Shown here piece after piece: positions 6,238 to 13,801 of a DNA stretch of 18,020 nt (position 1 is the first letter of the stretch; each line of letters starts with the position of its first letter). The notes beneath the pieces were generated by a model. It saw only the letters and a list, made by a program, of their open reading frames with translations, was not told the DNA's origin and searched no databases. The stretch is taken from the NCBI GenBank assembly GCA_017525805.1, contig JAFXSH010000135.1, forward strand, positions 1-18,020, written 5' to 3'. This DNA comes from Clostridia bacterium (GTDB lineage Bacteria; Bacillota_A; Clostridia; Christensenellales; Aristaeellaceae). Made by a program: the position numbers and the translations under genes.

Positions 6238-7140
6238 TTATGGCATCCTGTACCAGCAATAGGAGGAAGCGGTTTCGATATCCCGCAGAGTCAGCAGATA
6301 ATTTCCGTCGTCGATCAGGAAATAATCATAATCCACATTCTGTACCGTGGTGTGGTAAGGCGTATCCTCGCGGTTTATGCCGAGGATGGATACCTCCACC
6401 CCGCCGTTGGTAGTATTGCACCGGCCATAGCGCTCCGGGTCCGCGTCGATGACCTGCTGAATCCGATCCCCGTAAACAGGGCTGGGGCCGCAGTGGATCA
6501 CCAGAGGATAATCCAGGTATGCCGCCAGGTCGGGCACCTCTTCCGCCGTAAAGCCGTAATCGGCCAGGGTGCCGATATACATCATGATATGGCGGGCGGC
6601 ATGCTTGGTCACCAGCAGATCGCCCACCTGCAAATGATCCTTGAGTTCGTTATACGCGGGCATGGGGAGGGGGGAACTGATATTCGGGCCGCCCCGATAG
6701 AGATGATTCTTCCAAAGATCATGCTTTGTGATCATATCCTGCAGGCCCGGATGCTGTTCCATGCCGCACTTCACCCGGATCCACCTGGTATAGCCGGAGC
6801 AGTCGAAACCGTAAATATACAGCTGGCCAGTACGGAAAAACTTCGTTGTTTCCGCGCACTTTTCCCTGGCGTAAAGGGGATAATCCTCCATCAATTCCTT
6901 ATCGTTGATCAGCTTGCCGGCATAATTGACCTGCCCGCCAAAGAAATAGGGAATGCCTTGTTCAAACAGGGACTCCACATTCGCACCGGTGATTTCATTA
7001 TAGCGGCGCTGAAAAATATTGTCCTTCTCAAGCGCGGAAAAAGCCGCGTCCAGCAGGGGATTCTGCTCCAGTTCTGCCGAAGCGGCCCCTACGCTGCAAA
7101 GCAGCGCCACGAAAAGCAACAGAGCAAAGCATTTTTTCAT
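6238..7140 (-). CDS. Secreted NlpC/P60-like cysteine hydrolase (paralogue 2)
   Basis: The start chosen is the ATG at 7140-7138, because AAAGGAGA lies just upstream and the product then begins with a clean Sec signal (MKKCFALLLFVALLCSVGAASA, cleavage before ELEQN). The frame is open 27 codons further upstream, but that extension would cross the promoter. The 300-residue protein has GIPYFFGG (62-69), nucleophile Cys114 in GFDCSGYTRW, His184 in RHIMMYIG and His216 in YPLVIHCG, the NlpC/P60 catalytic set. FDCSGYT is closer to the family consensus DCSGF than in the paralogue. Compared with that paralogue it has about eight extra residues before the Cys motif and a different loop at 140-160. It is the promoter-proximal gene of the minus-strand pair and probably acts on cell-wall peptides (inference). 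Confidence 0.87.
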   Translation of the reverse strand: MKKCFALLLFVALLCSVGAASAELEQNPLLDAAFSALEKDNIFQRRYNEITGANVESLFEQGIPYFFGGQVNYAGKLINDKELMEDYPLYAREKCAETTKFFRTGQLYIYGFDCSGYTRWIRVKCGMEQHPGLQDMITKHDLWKNHLYRGGPNISSPLPMPAYNELKDHLQVGDLLVTKHAARHIMMYIGTLADYGFTAEEVPDLAAYLDYPLVIHCGPSPVYGDRIQQVIDADPERYGRCNTTNGGVEVSILGINREDTPYHTTVQNVDYDYFLIDDGNYLLTLRDIETASSYCWYRMP

Positions 7141-7191
7141 CCGATGTATCTCCTTTTCCCTTGGATGCCGTCCGCAGTCACGGCCAGCATG

Positions 7192-7220
7192 ATTATAGCA
7201 TAAACTGTATTTTTCGTCCA
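7192..7220 (-). promoter_or_regulatory. Sigma-A promoter for the hydrolase pair
   Basis: Read on the minus strand, TGGACG (7220-7215) matches the -35 consensus at 4 of 6 bases. A 17-base spacer follows, then a perfect -10 TATAAT (7197-7192). It lies about 50 bases upstream of the ATG at 7140 and fits the chosen start. Confidence 0.75.
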
Positions 7221-7291
7221 TACCCGTCCCATTCTGTTTTACACGCGCATGGTGAACCCTTATAAAGTTTCACACAATTCATTTCTGTCGC

Positions 7292-7320
7292 TTGTGCGGC
7301 GCGGTAGAATATGGTATACT
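7292..7320 (+). promoter_or_regulatory. Extended -10 sigma-A promoter for the acyltransferase operon
   Basis: TTGTGC (7292-7297), a 17-base spacer and TATACT (7315-7320) form the promoter. A TG at 7312-7313 makes an extended -10. The start codon lies 26 bases downstream of the -10. The promoter is divergent from that of the hydrolase pair; about 70 bases separate the two -35 boxes. Confidence 0.75.
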
Positions 7321-7345
7321 GTGCCGGTAGAAGGGGGAATGGACA

Positions 7346-8620
7346 TTGCGCGGCAAGCGTTGGTTCAAGCTGGATAACGCCGCAAAGCTGTATCCGGCGG
7401 TTTCCTCTTTTCGGTGGAGCAGCGCGTTCCGCATTTCGGTGGAATTGACGGAGACGGTGGACTCTAAGCGTCTCCAGCAGGCGGTGGATAACATCCTGCC
7501 CCGTTTTCCATCGCTTAAAGTGCGCATGCGGTCCGGCATTTTCTGGTATTACTTGGAGGAGATTCAGGAACCGCTGACCGTGCGGCAGGACGCGGGACAT
7601 CCCTGCATGCCCTTCCGGTTCCGGCAGGATCACGGGTATCTGCTTCGGGTATTTTATTACCGCAGCCGCATATCGGCGGAGTTTTTCCACTCGCTGACGG
7701 ACGGCACCGGCGGGCTGGCCTTTATCAAAACCCTGGCGGTGGAATACCTGCGCTTGGGCGGAAAAAGGGTGCTGTTTGACCACGGTGCATCAAGGCCCCT
7801 GGATAAGCCCGGGGCGGAGGAAACCCAGGACGCGTTCCTGCATATGCCCCTGCCCCATGTTCGCTCCTCCCGCAGGGAGGAACCGGCTTATCATTTCCCC
7901 GCCACCCCTGAAATCCCCCACACCCTGCACATCATCGCCGCTTCCATTCCCTGCGTCCCCCTGCTTGCCCAGGCAAAGGCGCTGAACGCATCGCTTACGG
8001 AATACCTGGTGAGCGTGATGCTGTGGATCGCCTACCAAAACCAGGAATCCCAGCACCCCCGGCGCAAGAGGCCCCTGCGGGTATCCGTGCCGGTGAACAT
8101 GCGCGCTTTCTACCCCATCCCCACCATGCGCAATTTCTCCACCTTCGTCAATCCCGGCGTCGATCCGCGGTTGGGAGCGTACACTTTCGAGGAGATCGTC
8201 AGCGAAGTGCACGCTTACATGAAATACGCTGTGAACCCCAAACTGCTCAGCGCCGTGATCGCCACCAACGTGGCGGACGAAAAGAATCTGCTGGTGCGTT
8301 TGGTGCCCCGTTTCATTAAAAACTGGGTCATCAGCAGCATTTTCCGCAAGGCGGGCGACCGGCTGGTGACGGCGACGCTCTCCAACTTGGGCCGCGTCGA
8401 ACTGCCTACCGGCACGGACCGACTGATCCGCCGGTTTGAATTTCAGTTGGGCCCGCCTTCCGCGCCGCTGTGCAACTGCGCCTCCGTGACCACCGGCAGC
8501 GAGCTGCGCCTGATTTTTTCCAGCAACATCCGGGAAACCACCCTGCCCCGGGAAATGCTGCGCTTCCTGGTGGAGCGGGGGATCCCGGTCACGGTGGAAA
8601 GCAACATGGAGGATGAATGA
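7346..8620 (+). CDS. Condensation-domain / alcohol acetyltransferase-like protein
   Basis: The gene starts at TTG 7346, eight bases after AAGGGGG (7331-7337); an ATG at 7339 is out of frame. The 424-residue product belongs to the BAHD/condensation/PapA-like CoA-dependent acyltransferase superfamily. It has the LD(N)AAKLYP opening and EL....D...LQQAVDNILPRFPSLKVRM of these two-lobed enzymes, and the catalytic HxxxDG as HSLTDG (His115-Gly120) followed by TGGLAFIKTLAVEYL. A later SNLGRVELP and a conserved second-lobe VPVNMRAFYP (about 250) fit the same family. It is soluble by sequence. The acyl donor and acceptor are unknown; alcohol, lipid or polyketide-like hydroxyls are possible. Three bases separate it from the following zinc-ribbon membrane protein gene, a pairing I recall from other Firmicutes, suggesting joint action at the membrane. 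Confidence 0.8.
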   Translation: MRGKRWFKLDNAAKLYPAVSSFRWSSAFRISVELTETVDSKRLQQAVDNILPRFPSLKVRMRSGIFWYYLEEIQEPLTVRQDAGHPCMPFRFRQDHGYLLRVFYYRSRISAEFFHSLTDGTGGLAFIKTLAVEYLRLGGKRVLFDHGASRPLDKPGAEETQDAFLHMPLPHVRSSRREEPAYHFPATPEIPHTLHIIAASIPCVPLLAQAKALNASLTEYLVSVMLWIAYQNQESQHPRRKRPLRVSVPVNMRAFYPIPTMRNFSTFVNPGVDPRLGAYTFEEIVSEVHAYMKYAVNPKLLSAVIATNVADEKNLLVRLVPRFIKNWVISSIFRKAGDRLVTATLSNLGRVELPTGTDRLIRRFEFQLGPPSAPLCNCASVTTGSELRLIFSSNIRETTLPREMLRFLVERGIPVTVESNMEDE

Positions 8621-8623
8621 AGC

Positions 8624-9331
8624 ATGGCTTACTGTGTCCATTGCGGCGTGAAGCTGGGCGCCGGTGAAAAGCGCTGTCCCCTGTGCCAGACGCCGGTTTG
8701 CGATCCGGCGGAGCCGGTGCGGCCCGCGGCGCCCAAGCCTTATCCGGTGCGAACGCCGGAGCAGGAGTTGAAACGCAGCAAGCGGTTTTTGCTCACATTG
8801 GCAGCGCTGATGCTGCTGGCCCCCGCCGGGCTGTGCTTCGTGATCGATCTGCTGATCACCGGCGGCATTACCTGGAGCAGCTACGCGTCCGGCGCGCTGA
8901 TCATGCTGTTCGTGTCGGTGGCGGTGCCGCTTGCCGTTCCAAAGTATCAGGCTTATTTCGCCATCGCCACATCGTTTCTTTGCCTGAACGGTTATCTGTT
9001 CCTGGTGGAGCGGCTCAGCGGTTCGGTCCGCTGGTTTTTCCCCATCGCCCTGCCCGCCCTGGCGCTGGCGGCAGTCATCATCACGCTGATCACCATGCTT
9101 TGGCGGCGGGGATGGCTCAACAAGCTCACCCTGCTTGGGCTGTCCTTCGCGGGCGTTGCCCTGGAATGCCTGTCCATCGAATGGCTGCACAGCGCGGCCT
9201 ATGAAATGACGGGCGGGTTCGTTTGGTCGCCCTTTGTGCTGGCCCCCTGCCTGTTCATCGCTCTTTCCCTGTTTTTCATCAATGGCAACCGGTCCGTGCG
9301 GGAGGAAGTCCGCCGACGGGTGCATTTTTGA
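8624..9331 (+). CDS. Zinc-ribbon, six-helix membrane protein (DUF6320-like)
   Basis: The 235-residue protein starts with a zinc ribbon: Cys4-x2-Cys7, ten residues, Cys18-x2-Cys21. A Pro-rich linker (about 25-48) and a basic turn (ELKRSKR) precede six hydrophobic segments: LLTLAALMLLAPAGLCFVI, SYASGALIMLFVSVAVPLAV, YFAIATSFLCLNGYLFLV, WFFPIALPALALAAVIITLI, LTLLGLSFAGVALECLSI and FVLAPCLFIALSLFFI. It ends in a basic tail (REEVRRRVHF). The length and layout match what I remember as DUF6320, a family of unknown function found beside alcohol-acetyltransferase-like genes; the name is from memory. ATG 8624 uses GGAGG at 8608-8612 within the end of the upstream gene, so translation is coupled. It may anchor or feed substrate to the acyltransferase (inference). 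Confidence 0.8.
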   Translation: MAYCVHCGVKLGAGEKRCPLCQTPVCDPAEPVRPAAPKPYPVRTPEQELKRSKRFLLTLAALMLLAPAGLCFVIDLLITGGITWSSYASGALIMLFVSVAVPLAVPKYQAYFAIATSFLCLNGYLFLVERLSGSVRWFFPIALPALALAAVIITLITMLWRRGWLNKLTLLGLSFAGVALECLSIEWLHSAAYEMTGGFVWSPFVLAPCLFIALSLFFINGNRSVREEVRRRVHF

Positions 9332-9394
9332 AATAATCCCCTGGTGACCCGGTTTTCATTTTCCGCATAGGATAGGATCAAGAAAGGATGAAGT

Positions 9395-10486
9395 ATGATG
9401 GAAAAATATCGCGTTGGGATCATCGGCGCAACAGGCATGGTGGGTCAGCGGTTCGTATCGCTGCTGGCGGATCATCCCTGGTTTGAAATCTCCGCCCTGG
9501 CCGCCAGCGGCCGCAGCGCGGGCAAAACCTACCGCGAAGCTGTGGAGGGCCGCTGGGCTTTTTCCTGGCCGATCCCCGAAAAGGCCGCCAGTATGACCGT
9601 CATGGACGCCGCGCAGGTGGAAGAGGTCGCCGCGAAAGCCGATTTTGTGTTCTGCGCCACGGCCATGGATAAAAAAGCCACCCGTGAGCTGGAAGAAAGC
9701 TATGCCAAAACGGAAACCCCTGTGGTGAGCAACAACAGCGCCTGCCGCCTGCTGCCTGACGTGCCCATGCTGATCCCGGAGATCAACTCCGCCTACGCCG
9801 CCGTGATCCCCGCCCAGCGCAAGCGCCTTGGTACCCAGCGGGGCTTTATCGCCGTAAAACCCAACTGCTCCATTCAAAGCTACGTGCCCGCCCTGACGCC
9901 GCTGATGGATTTCGGGCCCAAAAACGTATTCGTGTGCACCTACCAGGCCATTTCCGGCGCTGGCAAGACCTTTGAGCGGTGGCCGGAAATCCTTGATAAT
10001 GTGATCCCCTACATTGGCGGCGAGGAAGAAAAGAGCGAGCAGGAACCCCGCAAAATCTGGGGCGCGCTGAATGCTGATAAAACCGCCATCGAATTGGCCC
10101 AATTGCCCGTGATCAGCGCCCAGTGCCTGCGGGTGCCGGTGGCCGACGGCCATATGGCGGCGGTGAGCGTATCCTTTGAGCGCAAGCCCACCATGGAAGA
10201 AATGCTGAATCGCTGGGCAAACTATGAAACCGTGGCCCAGCAGCTCAAGCTTCCCAGCGCCCCCACGCCCTTCATCCGCTACATGGAGGAGCCGGACCGG
10301 CCCCAGACCCGCCTGGACCGCGACTTTGAGCGGGGCATGGGCATTTCCGTGGGCCGCCTGCGGGAGGACCCCATCTTCGATTATAAATTCGTCTGTCTTT
10401 CCCACAACACCCTGCGCGGCGCGGCCGGCGGCGGCGTACTCTCCGCCGAACTGCTCTGCGCCCAGGGATATATCGTGAGAAAGTAA
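9395..10486 (+). CDS. asd: Aspartate-semialdehyde dehydrogenase
   Basis: It reduces L-aspartyl 4-phosphate to aspartate 4-semialdehyde with NADPH, the branch point to lysine/diaminopimelate and threonine/methionine. The 363-residue product carries the NADP-binding GATGMVGQ (residues 11-18), SNNSACRLLPDVPMLIPEIN (112-131), the nucleophile in GFIAVKPNCSIQS (Cys158) and the active-site His in RVPVADGHMA (His253). The length and the KPNCS(I/T)Q signature fit the archaeal/fungal-type branch rather than the shorter enterobacterial form. ATG 9395 is preceded by AAAGGA (9383-9388); a second ATG follows directly and is an equal candidate. It is first in asd-dapA-dapB, 21 bases before dapA. No promoter or lysine riboswitch is evident in the 63-base gap upstream, so read-through from the acyltransferase operon is possible. 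Confidence 0.96.
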   Translation: MMEKYRVGIIGATGMVGQRFVSLLADHPWFEISALAASGRSAGKTYREAVEGRWAFSWPIPEKAASMTVMDAAQVEEVAAKADFVFCATAMDKKATRELEESYAKTETPVVSNNSACRLLPDVPMLIPEINSAYAAVIPAQRKRLGTQRGFIAVKPNCSIQSYVPALTPLMDFGPKNVFVCTYQAISGAGKTFERWPEILDNVIPYIGGEEEKSEQEPRKIWGALNADKTAIELAQLPVISAQCLRVPVADGHMAAVSVSFERKPTMEEMLNRWANYETVAQQLKLPSAPTPFIRYMEEPDRPQTRLDRDFERGMGISVGRLREDPIFDYKFVCLSHNTLRGAAGGGVLSAELLCAQGYIVRK

Positions 10487-10507
10487 CCTGTCAGGAAGGA
10501 GCAAACC

Positions 10508-11383
10508 ATGTCCAACGCGCTGTTCACAGGCTGTGCCACAGCATTGATCACGCCCTTCAAAAATGGCGAAGTGGATTATCCCGCTCTGCAAAACCTGCTT
10601 GAATTCCAGGTAAGCGAGGGCGTGGACGCCATCGTCGCCTGCGGCACCACCGGCGAACCTTCCACCATGACCGGCCAGGAATGGGAAGATGTGCTTTCCT
10701 TCATCATCCGGCACGTTAATCATCGCATTCCCATCATCGCGGGCACCGGCGGCAACAACACCAGGGACGTGATCCAGAAGGCCCGGCGGGCAAAAGAATT
10801 GGGCGCGGACGCTCAGCTCTGCGTGACCCCCTATTACAATAAAACCACCCAAAACGGCCTGATTGCCCATTATACCGCCATCGCAAGGGACGGGGCGCTG
10901 CCGGTGATCGTGTACAACGTGCCCTCCCGCACGGGGCTGAACATGCAGCCTAAGACCATGGAAGCGCTGGCAAAAGAGCCGGGCATCATCGCCATGAAGG
11001 AAGCCTCCGGCAACATGGTGCAGATCATGGACATGATCCGCCTGTGCGGGGACCATATCGCTTTCTATTCCGGTTCGGATGAAATCACCGCGCCGGTGCG
11101 GGCTGTGGGCGGCTTGGGCGCTATTTCCGTGCTGGCCAACATCGCGCCCAGGGCCATGGGCGATATCTGCCGCCTGCCGCTGGATCAGGCCGCGAAGCTG
11201 AACCTGCGCTGGCTGCCGCTGATGAACGCCCTGTTCTTAGAAGTGAACCCCATTCCCGTGAAAGCGGCGGCGGCGGCCCTGGGCCTGTGCCGGAACGAAG
11301 TGCGGCTGCCCTTAACGCCCCTCTCCCCCGAACACGGGCACATGCTGAAAGAAGAAATGCAGAAGGCAGGTTTGATATGCTGA
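10508..11383 (+). CDS. dapA: 4-hydroxy-tetrahydrodipicolinate synthase
   Basis: It condenses pyruvate with aspartate 4-semialdehyde, the committed step of diaminopimelate/lysine synthesis. The 291-residue (beta/alpha)8-barrel has GTTGEPSTM (46-54) with the proton-relay threonines, Y109 and Y136 of the triad (YNVPSRTG), Arg141 that binds the semialdehyde, and the Schiff-base Lys164 in AMKEASGN. All expected catalytic residues are present and the length is normal (about 290-300). AAGGAG at 10496-10501 lies six bases before ATG 10508. Its 3' end overlaps dapB by 7 bases. Feedback inhibition by lysine is common in the family but not readable here. Confidence 0.97.
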   Translation: MSNALFTGCATALITPFKNGEVDYPALQNLLEFQVSEGVDAIVACGTTGEPSTMTGQEWEDVLSFIIRHVNHRIPIIAGTGGNNTRDVIQKARRAKELGADAQLCVTPYYNKTTQNGLIAHYTAIARDGALPVIVYNVPSRTGLNMQPKTMEALAKEPGIIAMKEASGNMVQIMDMIRLCGDHIAFYSGSDEITAPVRAVGGLGAISVLANIAPRAMGDICRLPLDQAAKLNLRWLPLMNALFLEVNPIPVKAAAAALGLCRNEVRLPLTPLSPEHGHMLKEEMQKAGLIC

Positions 11384-12129
11384 AGATTCTGTTATCCGGC
11401 GCGTGCGGCCGCATGGGCCGTCAGGTAGCGCAGCTGGCCGAGGACGAACAGGCGGTCATCACCGCCGGCGTGGACGTAAAAGCGGAAAAATGGAGTGATT
11501 TCCCCGTGTATCCTTCCTTTTCTCTTGTGGAGGAGGAAGCGGACGTGATCGTGGATTTTTCCCGTCCCGAAGGGCTTAATGCCCTCTTGGCTTACGCCAA
11601 GGAGCATCAATTGCCCTTGGTGCTGGCCGCCACCGGCTACAATGACGAGGATCTTGCCGCCATCCGGGACGCCGCGAAAACCATTCCCATTTTCCGCAGC
11701 GCCAACATGAGCGTGGGGATTTACGTGCTGCGCACCCTGGCCCGCCAGGCGGCAAAGCTTTTGCCGGATTTCGACATCGAGATCATCGAAAAGCACCACA
11801 ACCAGAAAATTGACGCCCCCAGCGGCACGGCGCTCATGCTGTACGACGCGGTAAGCACTCCCGACACACTGCCGGTCTTCGGCCGAAACGGCCGCACCCA
11901 GAAACGGGAAAAGAACGAGATCGGCATCCATGCCATCCGGGGTGGCAGCGTGCCGGGGGACCATGAAGTGGGATTTTACGGCCCCTCCGAGGTGATCACC
12001 CTCACCCATTCCGCCCAGGACCGTTCCATTTTCGCCCGCGGTGCTCTGCGCGCCGCCCGGTTTATCAGCACTCAGAAGCCCGGCGAATACGATATGGACG
12101 CCCTGGCCCAGGCCATGCTGGAAAAATGA
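11377..12129 (+). CDS. dapB: 4-hydroxy-tetrahydrodipicolinate reductase
   Basis: It reduces the DapA product to tetrahydrodipicolinate with NAD(P)H. The start at 11377 gives 250 residues opening with MLKILLSGACGRMGRQV, the dinucleotide-binding motif GxxGRMG at the expected N-terminal position; the frame is open 30 codons upstream but those lie within dapA and add an unrelated basic tail. The catalytic/substrate motif EKHHNQKIDAPSGTA sits at 138-152, with the His pair and Lys143 typical of DapB. GFYGPSEVITLTHSAQDR (199-216) and GALRAARFI complete the family pattern. It overlaps dapA by 7 bases, with AAGGCAGG upstream serving as ribosome site, so the two are translationally coupled. A terminator follows 26 bases after the stop and ends the asd-dapA-dapB unit. 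Confidence 0.97.
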   Translation: MLKILLSGACGRMGRQVAQLAEDEQAVITAGVDVKAEKWSDFPVYPSFSLVEEEADVIVDFSRPEGLNALLAYAKEHQLPLVLAATGYNDEDLAAIRDAAKTIPIFRSANMSVGIYVLRTLARQAAKLLPDFDIEIIEKHHNQKIDAPSGTALMLYDAVSTPDTLPVFGRNGRTQKREKNEIGIHAIRGGSVPGDHEVGFYGPSEVITLTHSAQDRSIFARGALRAARFISTQKPGEYDMDALAQAMLEK

Positions 12130-12154
12130 TTTTTGCTTTGTCCCATACGCAGTC

Positions 12155-12180
12155 GAGAGGTCCGCGGGCCTCTCTTTTTT
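12155..12180 (+). terminator. Rho-independent terminator after dapB
   Basis: GAGAGG (12155-12160) pairs with CCTCTC (12169-12174) around an 8-base GC-rich loop containing CCGCGG. Six T's follow (12175-12180). Confidence 0.85.
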
Positions 12181-12214
12181 GTGCGGAAAAGATAGGAGAA
12201 TACCGCTGGCGGTC

Positions 12215-12243
12215 TTCCCAAAAAGACTGGGTTATGCTACAAT
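12215..12243 (+). promoter_or_regulatory. Candidate promoter for the aldo/keto reductase
   Basis: TTCCCA (12215-12220) matches the -35 box at 4 of 6 bases. A 17-base spacer follows, then TACAAT (12238-12243), which matches 5 of 6. It lies 55 bases upstream of ATG 12298 and just after the dapB terminator. A small inverted repeat (GTCTT/AAGAC) spans the -35 region and might be an operator. Confidence 0.6.
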
Positions 12244-12297
12244 ACGCATGGATGATCCATCAGAATAACGGTCCACTTTACTGAAAAGGAGAATACT

Positions 12298-13290
12298 ATG
12301 ATGTACATCGCAACTGAAAATCGATATGGGCAAATGCAATACCGCCGCTGCGGGGCGAGCGGCATCCGCCTCCCCATGCTTTCCCTGGGCATGTGGCACA
12401 ATTTCGGGGCCATCACGCCCTTTGAAACCCAGCAGAGCATCCTGCGCACCGCGTTCGACCACGGCATCACCCATTTCGACCTGGCCAACAACTACGGCCC
12501 TCCCTACGGCGAAGCCGAGCGGAACTTCGGCGTGCATATGGACAGGGACTGGCGGCCCTACCGGGACGAGCTGATCCTTTCCACCAAGGCGGGCTACGAT
12601 ATGTGGCCCGGTCCCTATGGCAATTTCGGCAGCCGGAAATATCTGATCGCCAGTTTGGACCAAAGCCTCAAGCGCATGCACGTGGATTATGTGGACATTT
12701 TCTACCATCACCGTCCCGATCCGGACACGCCCTTGGAGGAAACCATGGCTGCTCTGGACCACATCGTGCGATCTGGCAGGGCGCTGTACGTGGGCATCTC
12801 CAACTATAAACCGGAGCAGGCCAAAAAGGCCATCGCCATCCTCAAGCAGCTTGGCACTCCCTGCCTGATCCATCAGCCCAGCTATTCCATGCTGAACCGC
12901 TGGATCGAAGAGGGGCTGACCCAAGTGCTGCGGGAAGAAAAGGTGGGCTGCATCTGCTTCTCTCCCCTATCGGGCGGATTGCTCACCGACCGGTATCTGA
13001 ACGGCATCCCCGCCGATTCCCGGGCGGGCCACGATCCGCGCTTCTTAAAGCCCGACGCCATCACGGAAGATAAACTGCGCGTCATTCGCGCCCTGAACGA
13101 CCTGGCGCAGAAGCGCGGGCAGAAGCTGTCCCAAATGGCGCTGCAATGGGTGCTGCGGGACGAAGTGGTCACCTCCGCCCTGATCGGGGCCAGCCGTCCC
13201 CAGCAGGTGCTGGACAACATCGAGGCGGTGAATGGCCCCGCGTTCACCCAGGAGGAATTGGACCAAATCGACGCTATCCTGGCGGGGTAA
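12298..13290 (+). CDS. Aldo/keto reductase, YghZ/GPR type
   Basis: This NADPH-dependent oxidoreductase has 330 residues. The tetrad is visible: Asp61 and Tyr66 in FDLANNYGPPYG, Lys97 in ILSTKAGYDMW, and His138 in DIFYHHRPD. Cofactor-site motifs follow: YVGISNY, the IHQPSYSMLNRWIE region, CFSPLSGGLLTDRYL and the C-terminal SALIGASRPQQVLDNI. The N-terminal YRRCGASGIRLPMLSLGMWHNFG and 'GPPYG.AE.NFG' mark the YghZ (L-glyceraldehyde 3-phosphate reductase)/Kv-beta-like subgroup; the natural substrate here is uncertain, and methylglyoxal or other small aldehydes are alternatives. AAGGAG (12286-12291) precedes ATG 12298; the ATG at 12301 is an alternative. It has its own promoter and appears to be a single-gene unit. 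Confidence 0.93.
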   Translation: MMYIATENRYGQMQYRRCGASGIRLPMLSLGMWHNFGAITPFETQQSILRTAFDHGITHFDLANNYGPPYGEAERNFGVHMDRDWRPYRDELILSTKAGYDMWPGPYGNFGSRKYLIASLDQSLKRMHVDYVDIFYHHRPDPDTPLEETMAALDHIVRSGRALYVGISNYKPEQAKKAIAILKQLGTPCLIHQPSYSMLNRWIEEGLTQVLREEKVGCICFSPLSGGLLTDRYLNGIPADSRAGHDPRFLKPDAITEDKLRVIRALNDLAQKRGQKLSQMALQWVLRDEVVTSALIGASRPQQVLDNIEAVNGPAFTQEELDQIDAILAG

Positions 13291-13309
13291 ATCCTTTGTT
13301 GATCTATCC

Positions 13310-13338
13310 TTGCAATCTCCGGCAAAATCGGGTATAAT
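13310..13338 (+). promoter_or_regulatory. Near-consensus sigma-A promoter for the P-loop/thrC/rRNA methylase unit
   Basis: TTGCAA (13310-13315) is a good -35 box. A 17-base spacer follows, then a perfect TATAAT (13333-13338). ATG 13373 lies 34 bases downstream of the -10. This is one of the strongest promoters in the window. Confidence 0.85.
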
Positions 13339-13372
13339 AGAAATATCATAACAAGCAAGGGGGTTTTTTCCC

Positions 13373-13783
13373 ATGATACAGGTGATTCACGGCAAGAAAG
13401 GTTCCGGCAAAACCAAGCGGATTCTGGATCAGGCCAACGACGCCATCAAGGAACACAAGGGAGACGTCATATTCATCGACGACGATAACCGGTATATGTA
13501 CGATCTGCGCCACGAAGTGCGTTTTGTCAACGCAGGCGAGTACGGCAGCGACAGCCCGGAAATGTTTTTCGGCTTCCTGTGCGGCATGCTGGCCCAAAAT
13601 TTTGACATCAGCGTGATTTTCGTGGACGCGTTCCTCAAGCTGGTGAAAACCGAAGTGGAAAACACGGAAAAATTCTTTGCCCGTCTGGATCGGTTGAGTG
13701 AGCAGCACAACGTGCAGTTCGTGCTGTCTGTCAGCTGCGACGATACCGTCGCGCCTGAATTCATCAAAAAATACTTCATCTAA
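13373..13783 (+). CDS. Small P-loop NTPase, function unknown
   Basis: The 136-residue protein starts MIQVIHGKKGSGKTKRI, a Walker A motif (GKKGSGKT, residues 7-14) directly after the first strand. DVIFIDDDNRYMYDL (31-45) and ISVIFVDAFLKL (79-90) are two hydrophobic strands ending in Asp; the second is the likely Walker B. The rest is helical and charged (VKTEVENTEKFFARLDRLSEQ), then QFVLSVSCDDTVAPEFI. Architecture and size recall a minimal kinase or thymidine-kinase-like core, but no lid, zinc site or substrate motif is seen. Similar short ATPases occur as uncharacterised conserved proteins in clostridia. It has a strong promoter, uses GGGGG before ATG 13373, and is followed 18 bases later by thrC. 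I do not assign a function. Confidence 0.8.
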   Translation: MIQVIHGKKGSGKTKRILDQANDAIKEHKGDVIFIDDDNRYMYDLRHEVRFVNAGEYGSDSPEMFFGFLCGMLAQNFDISVIFVDAFLKLVKTEVENTEKFFARLDRLSEQHNVQFVLSVSCDDTVAPEFIKKYFI

Positions 13784-13801
13784 AATCGAGGATAAAACGC
13801 T

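Noticed and set aside
7141..7221. 27-codon upstream extension of the NlpC paralogue
   Set aside because: It crosses the -10 and -35 boxes and would bury the signal peptide; ATG at 7140 has a strong ribosome site.
7790..9325. 511-codon minus-strand open frame
   Set aside because: It lies opposite two well-supported plus-strand genes, has a low-complexity Gln/His/Gly-rich product and no ribosome site; it is a shadow caused by GC-rich third positions.
9332..9394. Lysine riboswitch or promoter before asd
   Set aside because: The gap is only 63 bases, too short for a lysine riboswitch, and no paired -35/-10 boxes were seen.
9356..11056. 566-codon minus-strand open frame
   Set aside because: It lies opposite asd and dapA, which carry all catalytic motifs; the His/Gly-rich translation matches no known protein pattern.
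11287..11376. 30-codon upstream extension of dapB
   Set aside because: It lies inside dapA, adds an Arg/Ala-rich tail and puts the GxxGRMG motif in the wrong place; ATG 11377 with AAGGCAGG is better.
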